This document shows, piece after piece, positions 1-9,900 of a stretch of 64,000 nucleotides of DNA (its first letter is position 1; every line of letters begins with the position of its first letter). The notes below the pieces were generated by a model that was given only the letters and a program-made list of their open reading frames with translations, was not told the origin of the DNA and did no database searches. The position numbers were made by a program, and so were the translations under genes. Source of the stretch: Falsiroseomonas sp050563525 (GTDB lineage Bacteria; Pseudomonadota; Alphaproteobacteria; Acetobacterales; Acetobacteraceae); NCBI RefSeq assembly GCF_050563525.1, contig NZ_JBNXUN010000014.1:1-64000 (forward strand), given 5' to 3'.

Positions 1-108
1 ATAGCGGCCGGCAAACAGAAGGTGGTCGTTGTCACGGCAATCGCACGCGAAATGGCGGGGTTCATCTGGGCTATTGCGCGTGAGGTGAGGCTGCCCTCGG
101 CAGCCTGA
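1..108 (+). CDS. 3' end of an IS110-family transposase, cut by window edge
   Basis: The first 108 bases read in frame 1 as the last 35 residues of a protein ending at a TGA at 106-108. The residues KVVVVTAIAREMAGFIWAI resemble the conserved C-terminus of IS110/IS1111-type transposases, where a short hydrophobic helix with A-R-E-L-A-G-F closes the transposase_20 domain. The rest of the gene lies outside the window. No inverted repeats are expected for IS110, so the element end cannot be placed. It is the first of several insertion-sequence pieces at this end. Confidence 0.6.
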   Translation: MAAGKQKVVVVTAIAREMAGFIWAIAREVRLPSAA

Positions 109-516
109 ACTGAGTGGTTCACATCTGGTGCTGCAGGCTGGAGGCAGGGCACGGCGGGGAATCCTCGTGCCTGCTATGAGCCGCCAGCGTGCGACGCTCG
201 CTTCTAGACAGAGGTAGCCCCGAGACGAAACCACGGTCCTGCGGTAGCCAACCCGCGCATGAGAGCTTGATCAACCGTCGTCTCCGCCCTGCCTCCTGCT
301 TGCGGCACCTTTGAATTCCGGCCCCCGCTCTACGGGCCCGGCCGCATGCCCAAAATCCTTGACAGCAAACATGAGAGCAGGCTGCGGAAATTCGCGGCCA
401 AGGGCTTGGTTTTCCCGGCCGGCGTAGTTTTTGTGAGGTGCTTGGCGGGCTGATGGGCGTGGTTTTCGGTGGCCAACCGCCGCGGACTACCGCGTTGAGG
501 CCTGTTGCGGCGCCAG
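109..516. other. intergenic, no gene recognised
   Basis: About 400 bases lie between two transposase fragments. Open frames here give Arg/Pro/Ala-rich translations with no recognisable motif, as expected for shadows in GC-rich DNA. It probably contains the flanks of the two insertion sequences, but I could not find convincing terminal inverted repeats. Confidence 0.4.
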
Positions 517-1300
517 TCAGGCAGGCGCCGCCAACAGCTTCGGCAGCCGGACGAGGTTGTAGGCGGCGACGCGGAGCGTGAAGCTCCATCCGACCCGCTC
601 CAGCCCGCGCAGCAGGGTGCGGCGCATGCCGCCGATCTCCTTGCCCCGGCCGAACACCTCCTCGATCCGCTTGCGGATGCGCTGGCTCACCGCGCAGCCC
701 GGGTGCCGCGTAGTCCGTCTGTGGATCGCCGAGCGCCGGCCATTGGTGTGCTGCGTCACGTGCGGCGTCAAGCCCATGTCGCGCATTGCCCGGACGAAGG
801 CCCGCGTGTCGTAGTTCTTGTCGCCTCCCAGCGTGCTGCGCGCGGCACGATCGAGCCCTGCCATCATCGCCTCGCCGGCGTCGCGCTCGGCGGTACCCGT
901 CTCCCGCGTCGTTGTCGCAGCGACCACCAGGCCGTGCCGGTTCTCGATCACCACATGCCCGGCGTAGCAGAGCTTCGATGCCTGCCCGCTCGACTTGCGC
1001 GCCAACCGCGCATCCGGGTCCGTGGTCGAGGCATGCGTCTCGTCGCTGCGCTTCTCGCCATGGAAGTCGCGCTCGCCGTTGCGGCCGGGGCCGGGCGGAG
1101 CGCCGGAGCCGTCCTTCGGCCGGAAGCTCTTCATCGAAGCCCAGGCCTCTAGCAACGTGCCAGCCACCGAGAAGTACTCCGAGAACAGCAGCGGCTTGAC
1201 CTCCGGGTCGGCCAGCACGGTGGCGAAGAACTGGCTCGCCACCTCGCCCCCCAGCAGCCGGTCCCGGTTCTTGGTGAACACCGTCACGTCCCATACGGGC
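517..1300 (-). pseudogene. IS5-type (DUF772/DDE) transposase, 5' truncated
   Basis: The leftward frame carries the C-terminal two thirds of an IS4/IS5-superfamily transposase. It starts near VFTKNRDRLLGGEVASQFF, the position where homologues have S-x-F-S-K-N-R after the DUF772 domain. The DDE region follows with FSVAGTLLEAWASMKSF and the late GRGKEIGGMRR segment, and the protein ends normally with LPKLLAAPA. The DUF772 N-terminal half is missing; upstream residues of the same open frame (to about 1665) do not resemble it. The copy is therefore dead. The exact 5' break is uncertain by a few tens of bases. Confidence 0.7.
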
Positions 1301-1682
1301 GCCACGCCCGACGCAGCTGCGCAGGAACTGCCCAACGTGCACGTGCGGAACCGCACGGGGCGGCCGTACCCCGCCTTGCCCAGGGCGGCCTGCGCGGCGA
1401 TGTCTTCCGCGGGACGGTGCCCGGCTGCCCTGCCGTCCGATGCGACGCCACGCTGGGCCGCCGTGCCCCGATCTGGAGCCCGCTGCCCGCATGGACGTCC
1501 CCGACCCGATCCTGTCCGCCGACTGGCCTGGCAATCCCGCCCCGGATGTGGCTCGCCTTCATGGGCGGTCGTGTCCGGGTTCGCCCGGACGCGCCGTATC
1601 CTCGGGCTGTTCCTGATCGCGACGGGCGGGACATGACGGGACCATGGCGCCGGAGCAACAACCACGTAGAGGAGATCACTTG
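1301..1682. other. intergenic, no gene recognised
   Basis: Nothing recognisable lies between the transposase fragment and the zeta-subunit gene. The final 15 bases hold a good ribosome binding site (GAGGAG) for the gene starting at 1683. A rearrangement boundary is likely near 1300, where the transposase similarity stops. Confidence 0.35.
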
Positions 1683-2009
1683 ATGACCCAGATTCAGACC
1701 GCCCTCGCCGCCGACATCACACTGCATAGCCTGGAGCAGGCAACGGCCGAGAGCCCCAGGGCGAGGCGGAACCTGCTCATCGGGCTCTGGGCGGGGCGTC
1801 GGCTCGGCCTTCCCGAGGCGGAACTGCCCCGCTATGCGCTCGACGTCATGTGGGTGGATCATGCCGAACCGGGCGATGCCGACGTGATCCACAAGCTTGC
1901 CGCCGATTTCGACGCGGTAGGTTGCTGCGTCGGCGATCAGGCACTGCGCTCCGAGCTGACCGTCGCGCAGCGCCGCGCCTACGCCGAAACCGTGTTGCAC
2001 CTGCTGTGA
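1683..2009 (+). CDS. DUF1476 family protein, F1F0-ATPase inhibitor zeta homologue
   Basis: This 108-residue protein matches the alphaproteobacterial zeta subunit family (DUF1476), which binds F1-ATPase and blocks reverse ATP hydrolysis. The conserved core R-R-N-x-L-x-G-L-W-A-G-x-x-L-G-L is at about residues 27-42, followed by an acidic W-V-D-H-A-E-P-G-D-A-D-V segment and a helical C-terminus. The ATG at 1683 is chosen because GAGGAG sits 6 bases upstream; an open frame extends further 5' but lacks similarity. The N-terminal inhibitory segment is divergent from canonical zeta, so inhibitory function is inferred only. It is followed by a universal stress protein gene, which suggests a stress/energy-saving cassette carried between insertion sequences. 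Confidence 0.75.
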   Translation: MTQIQTALAADITLHSLEQATAESPRARRNLLIGLWAGRRLGLPEAELPRYALDVMWVDHAEPGDADVIHKLAADFDAVGCCVGDQALRSELTVAQRRAYAETVLHLL

Positions 2010-2092
2010 TCCATTCGGTGGCAGCACCGCCGCCAGTGCAGGCGGCCACAGACGGCGCGATGGGCGCCCGAGATGGAAACGGAGGTTGTACG

Positions 2093-3040
2093 ATGCAGAA
2101 AGACTCAGAACGGTGGGATGCCGGGCGAGGTAGCCCGCCGCGCAGCCTGCTCCTCGCGACGGATCTCAGCTGCCGCTGCGACCGCGCCCTCGACCGCGCA
2201 TTGATGCTGGCATCGGCCTGGGGTGCGAGGCTGCAGGTGCTGCATGTGCTGGAAGGCGATGAGCCGGAGCAAGGCCCCGAACCGCTTCCTGGCGGTTCGG
2301 TGCGGGCGCTGGCCGAGCGCCAGCTCCGCGCCGCCATGCGCAGTCATGAGGTCAAGGCGGAGATCGTGATCGAGCGGGGAGATCCCAATGAGATCATCCT
2401 GCGCAAGGCGAACGAACTCGACTGCGACCTTATAGTCACCGGCATAGCCCGCGGCGGGAGCCTTGCTCGAACGGTGCTCGGCACCACGGTCGAGAGGCTG
2501 GTCCATCGCGCGCCGATGCCCGTGCTGATCGTGAAGACGCGCCCTTGGCGAGCGTACCAGACGCTAATCGTCGCCTCCGACTTTTCAGAGACTTCGGCCC
2601 ACGCTTTGCGGCAGGCACTGAGCGTGTTCCCGGACGCCCACATGACGATAATGCATGCCTACCGCGTGCCGTTCGAAGGGTTTATCAGCCGGGCGGCGAA
2701 TGAGGCGGAACTGCTGGCGGACGCTGAGCGTGAGCGTGCGGCGTTCCTGCCGAGCTTGGGTACTCCGCCGGAGAAGATGGCGCGGATGGAGTGCCTGATC
2801 CGCTATGGAACACCCGAGAGCGTGATTGGGACGCATGTCTGGGAGAACGACATCGACCTCGTCGTGATGGGGACACATGGCCGGAGCGGTCGCTTCGGCA
2901 TCCTCATGGGCAGCACCGCCGAGCGTCTCCTCATCAGCCTGCCTTGCGACGTGATGATTGTCCGCGAGCCGCGCGCGCTGCCCGCCACGATTGGCGCGGC
3001 CGGCGCCTCTGCGGGCCCTCGCCTGAGCGGGAATGGGTGA
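2093..3040 (+). CDS. tandem-domain universal stress protein
   Basis: The 315-residue product has two UspA folds. The first (about residues 17-150) has LLLATDLS at its start and ends with the ATP-loop-like V-T-G-I-A-R-G-G...V-L-G-T-T-V-E-R-L-V. The second (about 158-296) has LIVASDFSETS and a canonical nucleotide loop, MGTHGRSGRFGILMGSTAER (G-2x-G-9x-G-S/T). Such tandem Usp proteins are cytoplasmic ATP-binding stress proteins. The ATG at 2093 is preferred because GGAGGT lies 7 bases upstream, although the frame is open far upstream. Its stop overlaps the start of the next gene, the broken symporter, so the two were probably translated together. Confidence 0.85.
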   Translation: MQKDSERWDAGRGSPPRSLLLATDLSCRCDRALDRALMLASAWGARLQVLHVLEGDEPEQGPEPLPGGSVRALAERQLRAAMRSHEVKAEIVIERGDPNEIILRKANELDCDLIVTGIARGGSLARTVLGTTVERLVHRAPMPVLIVKTRPWRAYQTLIVASDFSETSAHALRQALSVFPDAHMTIMHAYRVPFEGFISRAANEAELLADAERERAAFLPSLGTPPEKMARMECLIRYGTPESVIGTHVWENDIDLVVMGTHGRSGRFGILMGSTAERLLISLPCDVMIVREPRALPATIGAAGASAGPRLSGNG

Positions 3041-3351
3041 GCAATGGGGTAGCAGAAGCGGGCTGATTCTTGCCGCCATCGGCGCGGCCGCAGGCCTCGG
3101 AAACATCTGGCGATTCGCCTACTTGGCCGGTGAGAACGGCGGCGCCTTTCTGCTGGTGGAACTTTTTGATCGCGCTGGCGTTCGGCGTGCCGCTGGTGGT
3201 CGCGGAACTCGCCATCGGCAAGTGGGGTGCAGCAGACGCGGTGACGGCCTTCGAGGTGCTCGCGCCACATTCAGTCTGGCGGCATGCCGACTGGCCTGGC
3301 GTCGTGGGGGCCGGGCCGATTCTGGGCTACTTGGGGTGCGGCACGGTCCGA
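3033..3351 (+). pseudogene. SNF/NSS-family Na+-dependent transporter, frameshifted and truncated
   Basis: The start matches the neurotransmitter:sodium symporter family: W-G-S-R-S-G-L-I-L-A-A-I-G-A-A-A-G-L-G-N followed by IWRFAYLAGENGGAFLLV, the TM1 region that binds Na+ and substrate. After about 3165 the homology moves to the next frame (FLIALAFGVPLVVAELAIGK, TM2), so one base has been gained or lost near the T-run at 3163-3168. Similarity ends near 3340, where the IS3-family element begins. Only about 100 of the usual 450-500 residues remain. The start codon overlaps the stop of the universal stress gene. Confidence 0.75.
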
Positions 3352-3399
3352 TGAGACAGCCGGCTGCGGTAGATGCCACCGCAACCGGAGATTGAACCC

Positions 3400-3777
3400 A
3401 TGGATCAAATCCGCAGCGACGAGCCCGAGGGGGCGCGGGGACGCGAGAACGCCGGCGCCTCCTCGGGCGGCGCCGGGAGCGCCACTTCTCCGCGCCACGC
3501 AAGCTGGCCGCCGTCATGCGGCTGCTGCGCGGCGAGCCGCTGGAGACGCTGGCCCGCGAGCTCAACGTCACCGCCGCCCGCCTGAGCGGATGGCGCGGCT
3601 GGGCGTTGGCCGGTGCGGCATCGGCGATGAAGGCGCGAGCGCGACAGCCGTGACGACGAGTTGCTGCGGCTCAAGGCCAAGCTCGGCGAGGTCACCATGG
3701 CCAACGAGCTGCTGGAGCGGAAGATCGCGACCATGGAGGGTGGCCGCCCTTTGGGCCGCCGGCGGCCGAGGCGGTGA
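3400..3777 (+). pseudogene. IS3-family OrfA (HTH), two frameshifts
   Basis: Three frames are needed to read the protein. The start MDQIRSDEPEGARGRE is in one frame. The helix-turn-helix part (RKLAAVMRLLRGEPLETLAR, then ELNVTAARLSGWRG) is in a second from about 3450. The leucine-rich tail (DDELLRLKAKLGEVTMANEL) is in a third from about 3650. OrfA provides DNA binding and is normally joined to OrfB by programmed frameshifting, but here the breaks are in the wrong places. The tail ends at a TGA at 3775-3777 that overlaps the OrfB start. Confidence 0.65.
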
Positions 3778-4694
3778 ACCGGCAGGTCTCGCCGGCGACC
3801 CGCCGGCGCTACGGCATGGTCCGTGTCGCCCGAGTCTGGCGGCTGTCCCGTGCCGCCATCTACCGCCACCGCGCGCCGGCCGTTGCCGCGGCAACGGCTA
3901 GCCCAGCCCGCCGCGGCCCGGTCGGCGCCGGCACGGACGCTGAGCTGGTCGGGCACATCCGCCGGCAGATCTTGGCCGCGCGCCTGCATGGCGAAGGCTA
4001 CCGCAAGATCTGGGCCCGGCTGCGCCATGCCGGCATCCGCACCGCCGCCCGGCGGGTCCGGCGGCTGATGGGCCAGCACGGCCTGCTCGCGGCGCATCGG
4101 GTCGGCCGGCCTGAGCCGCTCGCGCATGACGGTACCATCACCGTCGGCACGGTGGACGTCATGCGGGGCACCGACATGACCGAGACCGTGACCGTCAGGG
4201 AGGGCCGCGCCCGAGTGTTCGTCGCCGTCGACCATTGCTCCGGTGAGTGCGTCGGCAGCCACGCCGCGCGCTCCGGCGACCGCTTCGAGGCGCTCGAGCC
4301 GATCCGCCAGGGCGTCCGGCGCCACTTCGGCGCGATCGACCGTGATATCGCCAGGGGCCTGGCGCTCCGCCACGACCATGTCTCGAACTACATCGCCGGC
4401 GATTTCCAGGCCGAGATCGCTTTCCTCGGCATGGAGGGCTCGCCCTCCTTCGTCCGCCAGCCCGAGGGCAACGGCGTCGCAGAGCGCTTCGTCCGCACCT
4501 TGAAGGAGAACTTATTGTGGGTGCAGACCTTCGACACCATCGAAGAACTGCGGCGCGGCTTGCAGGCGTTCGTCCCCCGCTACAACGCAACCTAGCTCGA
4601 CGCCCGACATCGCTACCGGACCCCGAACCAGGTCCGTGCCGATCAGCGACGCCTTGCTCACCGCCAACGGCACGACCTACCCTTGGCCGCCTGA
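3774..4694 (+). pseudogene. IS3-family OrfB (DDE integrase), internal amber codon
   Basis: OrfB starts at GTG 3774. It has the HTH_21 segment (GYRKIWARLRHAGIRTAARR) and an rve-type integrase core. The core shows the first catalytic Asp in VGTVDVMRG and a C-terminal N-G-V-A-E-R-F-V-R-T-L-K-E motif that supplies the catalytic Glu. The frame stops at TAG 4593-4595 within Y-N-A-T-stop-L-D-A-R-H-R-Y-R-T-P, where relatives have Trp, so a TGG to TAG change is likely. Reading through gives 32 more conserved residues to the TGA at 4692-4694. The short truncated tail may matter little, but OrfA is dead as well. Confidence 0.7.
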
Positions 4695-4737
4695 ACACCG
4701 CAGTCAGCTGTCCCAGAATCCGGGCGCACTACACACG

Positions 4738-4930
4738 CTCGCCGTCGGAGAAGGAGAGACAGTGGCCGGTATCGGCGACGGCCTCCCGCGAGACGGTCGA
4801 TCCACAGCCGACCGTTCGGGTTCAACATCACCTCGACGACGGCGCGGTCCTCAAGCCATCCCGCGATGCGAGGGCCGAAGGCCGTGCAACATTCGCGCGC
4901 CACGCGCTGTAGTGTCGGCCTTGAGTGGAT
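4738..4930 (-). pseudogene. trbB: trbB remnant (conjugation ATPase N-terminus)
   Basis: Reading leftward from about 4930, the translation contains ARECCTAFGPRIAGWLED followed by a V-V-E-V-M-L-N-P-N-G-R-L-W-I-D-R-L segment. This is the typical N-terminal domain of TrbB, the VirB11-like ATPase that powers the conjugative type IV secretion system. After LAGG the homology (V-A-D-T-G-H-C-L-S-F-S-D-G-E-R-V) shifts by one frame and then stops at the IS3 end near 4737. About 60 of some 320 residues remain, and the catalytic Walker motifs are gone. In related elements trbB follows traG and the ribbon-helix-helix gene, which here are at 16526-18970, so the resistance block lies between the two. Confidence 0.7.
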
Positions 4931-5156
4931 GCAGCGACAAGCGGTCCCCGGGGTTGTGCCGGGGCGGAGGCGCCGCAGCGGGCGGGGACGATTAAGAATC
5001 GCTGGATTGGTCGGTTCGCAATCGCCGAATGCCTGGGTCGTGGAGAGGCGCGCAAAGATGAGCGGCCTTCGGTGATCTTGCTGTTCAGGGCGCCGGCTGT
5101 GTCGCTCGGGTCACCGCGGAGCGGTCAGCTCGGTTCGGCAGCGAAGAGCCATCCCG

Positions 5157-6500
5157 CTACCGCGTCCTGGCCGGCCACTCTGGATGCAGCTCGTCGATCA
5201 CGAAGGCATGCCGGTGCCGGAAGCCGTCCGGCCCGGTCACGAGCGGCTGGTGCTCAGCTGCGCGATGCGGGTGCTCCGGTGGGAGGCCAGCATGGTCGTG
5301 CTCGATCTCCTCCGGGTCATCCCGCGGCCACAGCGCCGCCGCCGCACCGAGCCCTGCCACCGCCAGCACGGCCAGCACCAGGAAAGTGGGCCCGAGTCCG
5401 ATCGTCGCGCCAAGGCTGCCAGCGAGCGGATAGGCGAGCAGCCAGCAGGCATGGCTCAGCGCGAACTGCGCGGCGAATAGAGCCGGCCGGTCGCCAGCGT
5501 GCGCGGAACGCCGTAGCAGCCGTCCGCTCGGCGTCAGCACGAGCCCGTTGCCTAGGCCGAGCAGCGCCCAGATCGGTAGCAGTGCTGGCCAGGACGGCAC
5601 CAGTGAAGCCAACAGCAGCCCGCCGACCAGCAGAGCGGCGCCGGCCAGCATAGCCATGCGGTCCGTCATCAGCTCGCCGAGAAGGCGAGGCAGGGCGAGC
5701 GCCGCGGCCATGGAGCCAAGCCCATAGGCGGCCAGCGTCCAGGCCACCTCGCGCTCGCCGAGGCGGAAGCCCGCCCGCACCAGCACCACGGTGTTCACGA
5801 TCACCATCGCGCCTGCTGCGGCCACGGAGAGGTTCAGCGCGAGCAACCCGCGCAGCCGGGGCGTCGCGAGATAGATGCGCGCCCCGCGCGTCGTGCGGCC
5901 CCAGGCACCTTCCGCTGTCGTCGGCGGCTTGGGCGAGGGCAGCACCACCGACAGCACCAGCACCGCCGAGGCCAGGAAGCCGAGCGCGTTCAGCCCGAAC
6001 AGCCAGTGAAACCCGATGACGCCGAGCAGCGCCGCGGCGATCGCCGGGCTCGCCAGCGCCTCAAGGTCGTAGGCGAGGCGCGAGAGGGAGAGCGCTTTCG
6101 TGTACTCCGCCTCCTCCGGCAGGATGTCGGGGATGGTCGCCTGGAAGGTCGGCGTGAAAGCGGCCGAACCCGATTGCAGCAGGAAGATCAGGGCGTAGAC
6201 CTGCCAGATTTCGGTGACGAAGGGCAGGCAGACTGCGACGGCGGCGCGCAGCAGGTCCAGGGCCACCAGCAGGCTGCGCCGCGGCACCAGATGGACGAAG
6301 GCACCGGCGACCGGCGCGATGCCGACATAGGCGATCATCTTGATCGCGAGCGCCATGCCGAGCACCGCACCGGCATCGGCGCCCGCCAACTCGTAGGCCA
6401 GCAGGCCCAGCGCGACCGTCGCGAGCCCCGTGCCGAGCAGCGAGAGCACCTGGGCCAGGAAGAGATGACGGTAGGTTAGGTTCGACAGGGGCGACAGCAC
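5157..6500 (-). CDS. MFS transporter with His-rich C-terminal tail
   Basis: This 447-residue major facilitator has about 12 hydrophobic segments. The first half starts LTYRHLFLAQVLSLLGTGLA and contains the loop P-R-R-S-L-L-V-A-L-D between TM2 and TM3. The cytoplasmic or periplasmic tail after about residue 395 is rich in His, Asp and Glu (EIEHDHAGLPPEHPH, then HRHAFVIDELHPEWP), as seen in nickel/cobalt exporters of the NreB/NrsD kind. It is last in the leftward metal-resistance run, 69 bases after the small periplasmic gene. A divalent-metal exporter role is inferred from the tail and the neighbours; the substrate is not determined. Confidence 0.7.
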   Translation of the reverse strand: MLSPLSNLTYRHLFLAQVLSLLGTGLATVALGLLAYELAGADAGAVLGMALAIKMIAYVGIAPVAGAFVHLVPRRSLLVALDLLRAAVAVCLPFVTEIWQVYALIFLLQSGSAAFTPTFQATIPDILPEEAEYTKALSLSRLAYDLEALASPAIAAALLGVIGFHWLFGLNALGFLASAVLVLSVVLPSPKPPTTAEGAWGRTTRGARIYLATPRLRGLLALNLSVAAAGAMVIVNTVVLVRAGFRLGEREVAWTLAAYGLGSMAAALALPRLLGELMTDRMAMLAGAALLVGGLLLASLVPSWPALLPIWALLGLGNGLVLTPSGRLLRRSAHAGDRPALFAAQFALSHACWLLAYPLAGSLGATIGLGPTFLVLAVLAVAGLGAAAALWPRDDPEEIEHDHAGLPPEHPHRAAEHQPLVTGPDGFRHRHAFVIDELHPEWPARTR

Positions 6501-6569
6501 GGCGTCCTCCAGGCGAAGCAGCGTAGCGTAAACCGGCCGGTGTCGTTCGACACCGGCCGGGCGCGCGCA

Positions 6570-6944
6570 TCAGGGCATCACATAGCGCGCCTGGACGGTA
6601 TGGCCGTCCGGCATGCGGCCGGTGACCACAACGCGGGCGCCGCTGGCGATCGGCGTCTCCAACGTCGCGGAGAAGCCGTCGCCGCTGGCCGCCAGGTTCG
6701 CCGTGCGGTTCGCCTGCCCTTCCTGGATCACCATCCGCGCCGTGGCACCGGCCCGCGGCGGCGCCACGCGGCCATGGTTCACCAGGTAGACGCGGATCGC
6801 CGTGCCATTGGCGACCAACTCCACCTCGTGGCCATCGCTGCCGGTGAGCAACCCACCATTCGGGCCGCGGCGCTCGCGCTGCTGGGCGAGCGCCGGGGTG
6901 GCAAAGGCAGCGGCCAAGCCGGCCAAGATCATGCGTCGGTTCAT
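6570..6944 (-). CDS. small exported protein of a metal-efflux cluster
   Basis: The 124-residue product has an N-terminal signal peptide (MNRRMILAGLAAAFATPALA, probable cleavage after ALA). The remaining roughly 100-residue domain, predicted mainly beta, starts with R-R-G-P-N-G-G-L-L and contains G-H-E-V-E-L-V-A. Similar small periplasmic proteins often accompany CzcA-type pumps and are thought to bind or deliver metal ions, but there is no clear Cys/His/Met site here. The gene begins 20 bases after the czcA-like gene, so it is probably cotranscribed. Function is not established. Confidence 0.6.
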   Translation of the reverse strand: MNRRMILAGLAAAFATPALAQQRERRGPNGGLLTGSDGHEVELVANGTAIRVYLVNHGRVAPPRAGATARMVIQEGQANRTANLAASGDGFSATLETPIASGARVVVTGRMPDGHTVQARYVMP

Positions 6945-6964
6945 CGAAGTCTCTCCTTTCGGGG

Positions 6965-9900
6965 TCAGAAGGTGGTGGCCGGGCGCAGCGCACCGGCCTC
7001 GGCCGCCGCATCGCGCGCGGCGATCAGGCGTTCGAGCGGACGCCGCCCGAACAGCAGGAACAGCACCGGCGTCAGCACCGCGTCGAACAGGGTCGCGGTG
7101 ACCAGCCCGCCGAAGATCGTCACCGCGACGGGGTGCAGGATCTCGCGCCCTGCCTCGCCGGCGCCGATCATCAGCGGCACCAGCGCAAGCCCGGCCGAGA
7201 GCGCGGTCATCAGCACTGGCGCGAGCCGTTCCAGGGTGCCGCGGATCACGAGGCCGGGGCCGAAGACCTCGCCCTCATGCAGCGCCAGGTTGATCCAGTG
7301 CGAGACCTTAAGGATGCCGTTGCGCGCCGCGATGCCGGCCAGCGTCACGAAGCCGATCATCGAGGCGACCGAGAGCGGCTGCCCGGCGATCCAGAGCGCC
7401 GCGACGGCACCAACGAGGCCCATCGGGACCACTGCCAGCACGATCAGCGCCAGCACCACGGAACGGTAACGCTGCCACAGGACCAGCAGGACCAGCAGCG
7501 CCGAGACCGCGCCGAGGATGGCGATGGCCCGGCTCGCCGCCTCCTGCGCGCGGAAGGTGCCGTCCCTCACGATGCGGATGCCGGGTGGCGGCGCGGCCTC
7601 GGCCACCAGCCGCGCGAGATCGGCGGCGAGTGCCGCCATGTCGCGCGAGCCGTCGCCATTGGCATAGACCACGATGCGCCGCGCGCCGTCCTCGCGCAGG
7701 ATCTGGTTGGTCACCGAGGTTTCCACGACCTCGGCAAGACGCTCCAGCGGTACCGCGCCATGCGGCGTCGGCACGAGCAACCCGCGCAGAGAGTCGGCAT
7801 TGCGCCCCGCCGCGGGCAGGCGGAGGACGATCTCGGTCCGCCGCGTGCCCTCGCCGAGCGCGCCCAGCACGCGGCCGCCGGCCAAGGCCTCGACCGCAGC
7901 GGTGACGGCCTGCGGCGTGAGGCCGTGCAGCGCGGCGGCGGCCGGGTCCACGCGGATCTCGACCTGCGGCACCAGCGTCTGCGCCTCGACATTGATGTCC
8001 ACGAGGCCAGGGATGCCCTGCATGCGCGCGCGCAGCCCTTGGGCCACGATGCGCGCCGCCTCCTGGTCCTCGCCGAACACCTTGAGCGAGAGCGCCGCCC
8101 GCACGCCGGAGAGCATGTGGTCGATGCGGTGGCTGATCGGCTGGCCCATCACCACCGAGGCCGGCAGCACCGAAAGCCGTTCGCGGATTTCGGCGAACAC
8201 CGCCTCGCGCGGGCGGTCGGACCGGCGCAGCGTCACGTCGATCTCGGCCGCGTGCACGCCTTCCGCATGCGGGTCGAGCTCGGCGCGGCCGGTGCGGCGG
8301 CCCACGCTCACCACCTCCGGCACCTGCATCACCAGGCGTTCGGCGATCAGGCCGAGCCGTTGGCTCTGCTCGAGGCCGATGCCCGGCTCGAAGCGCATGC
8401 CGACCAGCGCCGTGCCCTCGTTGAAGGGCGGCAGGAAGGCGCGCGGCAGCAGTACGGCGCCGACCGCGGCCAGCGCCACCGCGCCCACCACGCCGCCGAT
8501 CACCAGGCGCGGGCGGCGGAAGGCGCCCTCCAGCACGCGCGCCTGCCAACGCTTCAGCGCGCGCAGCACGGGCGTGTCGCCATGCGCGCGCTTCGGCACC
8601 TTCACCAGCAGGAAACTCGCCAGCGCCGGCGTGACGGTGATGGAGACCAGCAGGGAGGCGAGGATGGAGACGATGTAGGCGACACCGAGCGGGACAAACA
8701 GCCGCCCCTCCAGCCCCGCCAGCGCGAACAGCGGTAGCAGCACCAGCACGATGATGAAGGTCGCGTAGAGGATGCCCGAGCGCACCTCCTGACTGGCCTG
8801 CGCGATCACCACCATGGATGGCAGCGGGTCGGGTCGCCCGGCGTTCTGGCGCAGGCGCCGGAGGATGTTCTCCACATCCACCACGGCGTCGTCCACCAGT
8901 TCGCCGATGGCGATTGCAAGCCCGCCCAGCGTCATCGTGTTCAGCGTCAGCCCGAAGGCGTCGAAGACCAGCACCGTGACCAGGATCGAGATCGGGATGG
9001 CGGTGAGCGAGATCGCCGTCGCCCGCCCGTTCAGCAGGAACAGGGCAAGCACCAGCGTCACCGCGATCGCCGCCTCGATCAGCACGATGCGCAGGTTGCG
9101 GATCGAGGTCTCGATGAAGCCGGCCTGGCGGAACTGGATCTGGTTCGCGGTGACGCCGGCGGGCAGCGACGCCTGAACCTCCGCCAGCCTCGCCTCGACC
9201 GCGCGCGTGGTCGGCAGGGTGTCGGCGGTCGGCGCCTTCTGGACGCTGAGGATCACGGCAGGCTGGCCGTTGAAGCCGGCATCGCCGCGCCGTGTGCGGG
9301 TGCCTAACTCCACCTCCGCCAGCGTCCCGAGCGGCATCGCGCCGCGCGGGGTTGCCACCGGCAGGGCGCGCAGCGCGTCGAGGTCCGGTGGCGGCGCGCT
9401 GGCGCGCAGCACGAACTCGACGCCACGGCTCTCGACGAAGCCGCCGCCGGCCGAAGCGCCGGCCCGGGAGACCACTTGCGCAATCGCGTCGATGCCGATG
9501 CCCGCCTCGGCCAGTGCCGCCATGTCGGGGCTGATGCGGATCTGCCGCACCGCGCCGCCGATCGGGTTCACCTGCACCACGCCGGGGACTTCGAGCAGGC
9601 GCGGGCGCACCTGTGCCTCCACCACGTCGCGCAGCGCGGGAGCGTCGAGGCCAGGCGCGGTCACGGCGATGAGCAGGATCTCGCCCATCACCGTGCCGAT
9701 GCCGCCCATCTGCGCCGTCAGCCCCGGTGGCAGTCGCCCCTGCAGCCGCGCGAGTCGTTCTGCCGCATCGGCGCGTGCCGCCGTCAGGTCCGCGGACCAT
9801 TCGAACTCGGCGAGCACGATGGACAGGCCGGGTGCCGAAGTGGAGCGGATGCGCGCCAGCCCCGGCGCGCCGCGCAGCGCCGCCTCGACCGGGGCGGTGA

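Larger units (their letters stand above)
3336..4730 (+). mobile_element. IS3-family insertion sequence, degenerate copy
   Basis: The element contains orfA and orfB in the usual overlapping arrangement, both damaged. Imperfect terminal repeats can be seen: GTGCGGCACGGTCCG...GACAGCCGGCTGCGGT on the left and the complement of GTGCGCCCGGATTCTGGGAC...AGCTGACTGCGGT on the right. The ends are approximate. The left end lies in the symporter remnant and the right end in the trbB remnant, so the element sits at a junction of two broken genes. No target duplication was recognised. Confidence 0.65.

Noticed and set aside
7133..8737. Rightward open frame of more than 500 codons within the CzcA-like gene
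   Set aside because: It is the complement of a well conserved pump gene, with low-complexity His/Arg/Gly composition and no motif.
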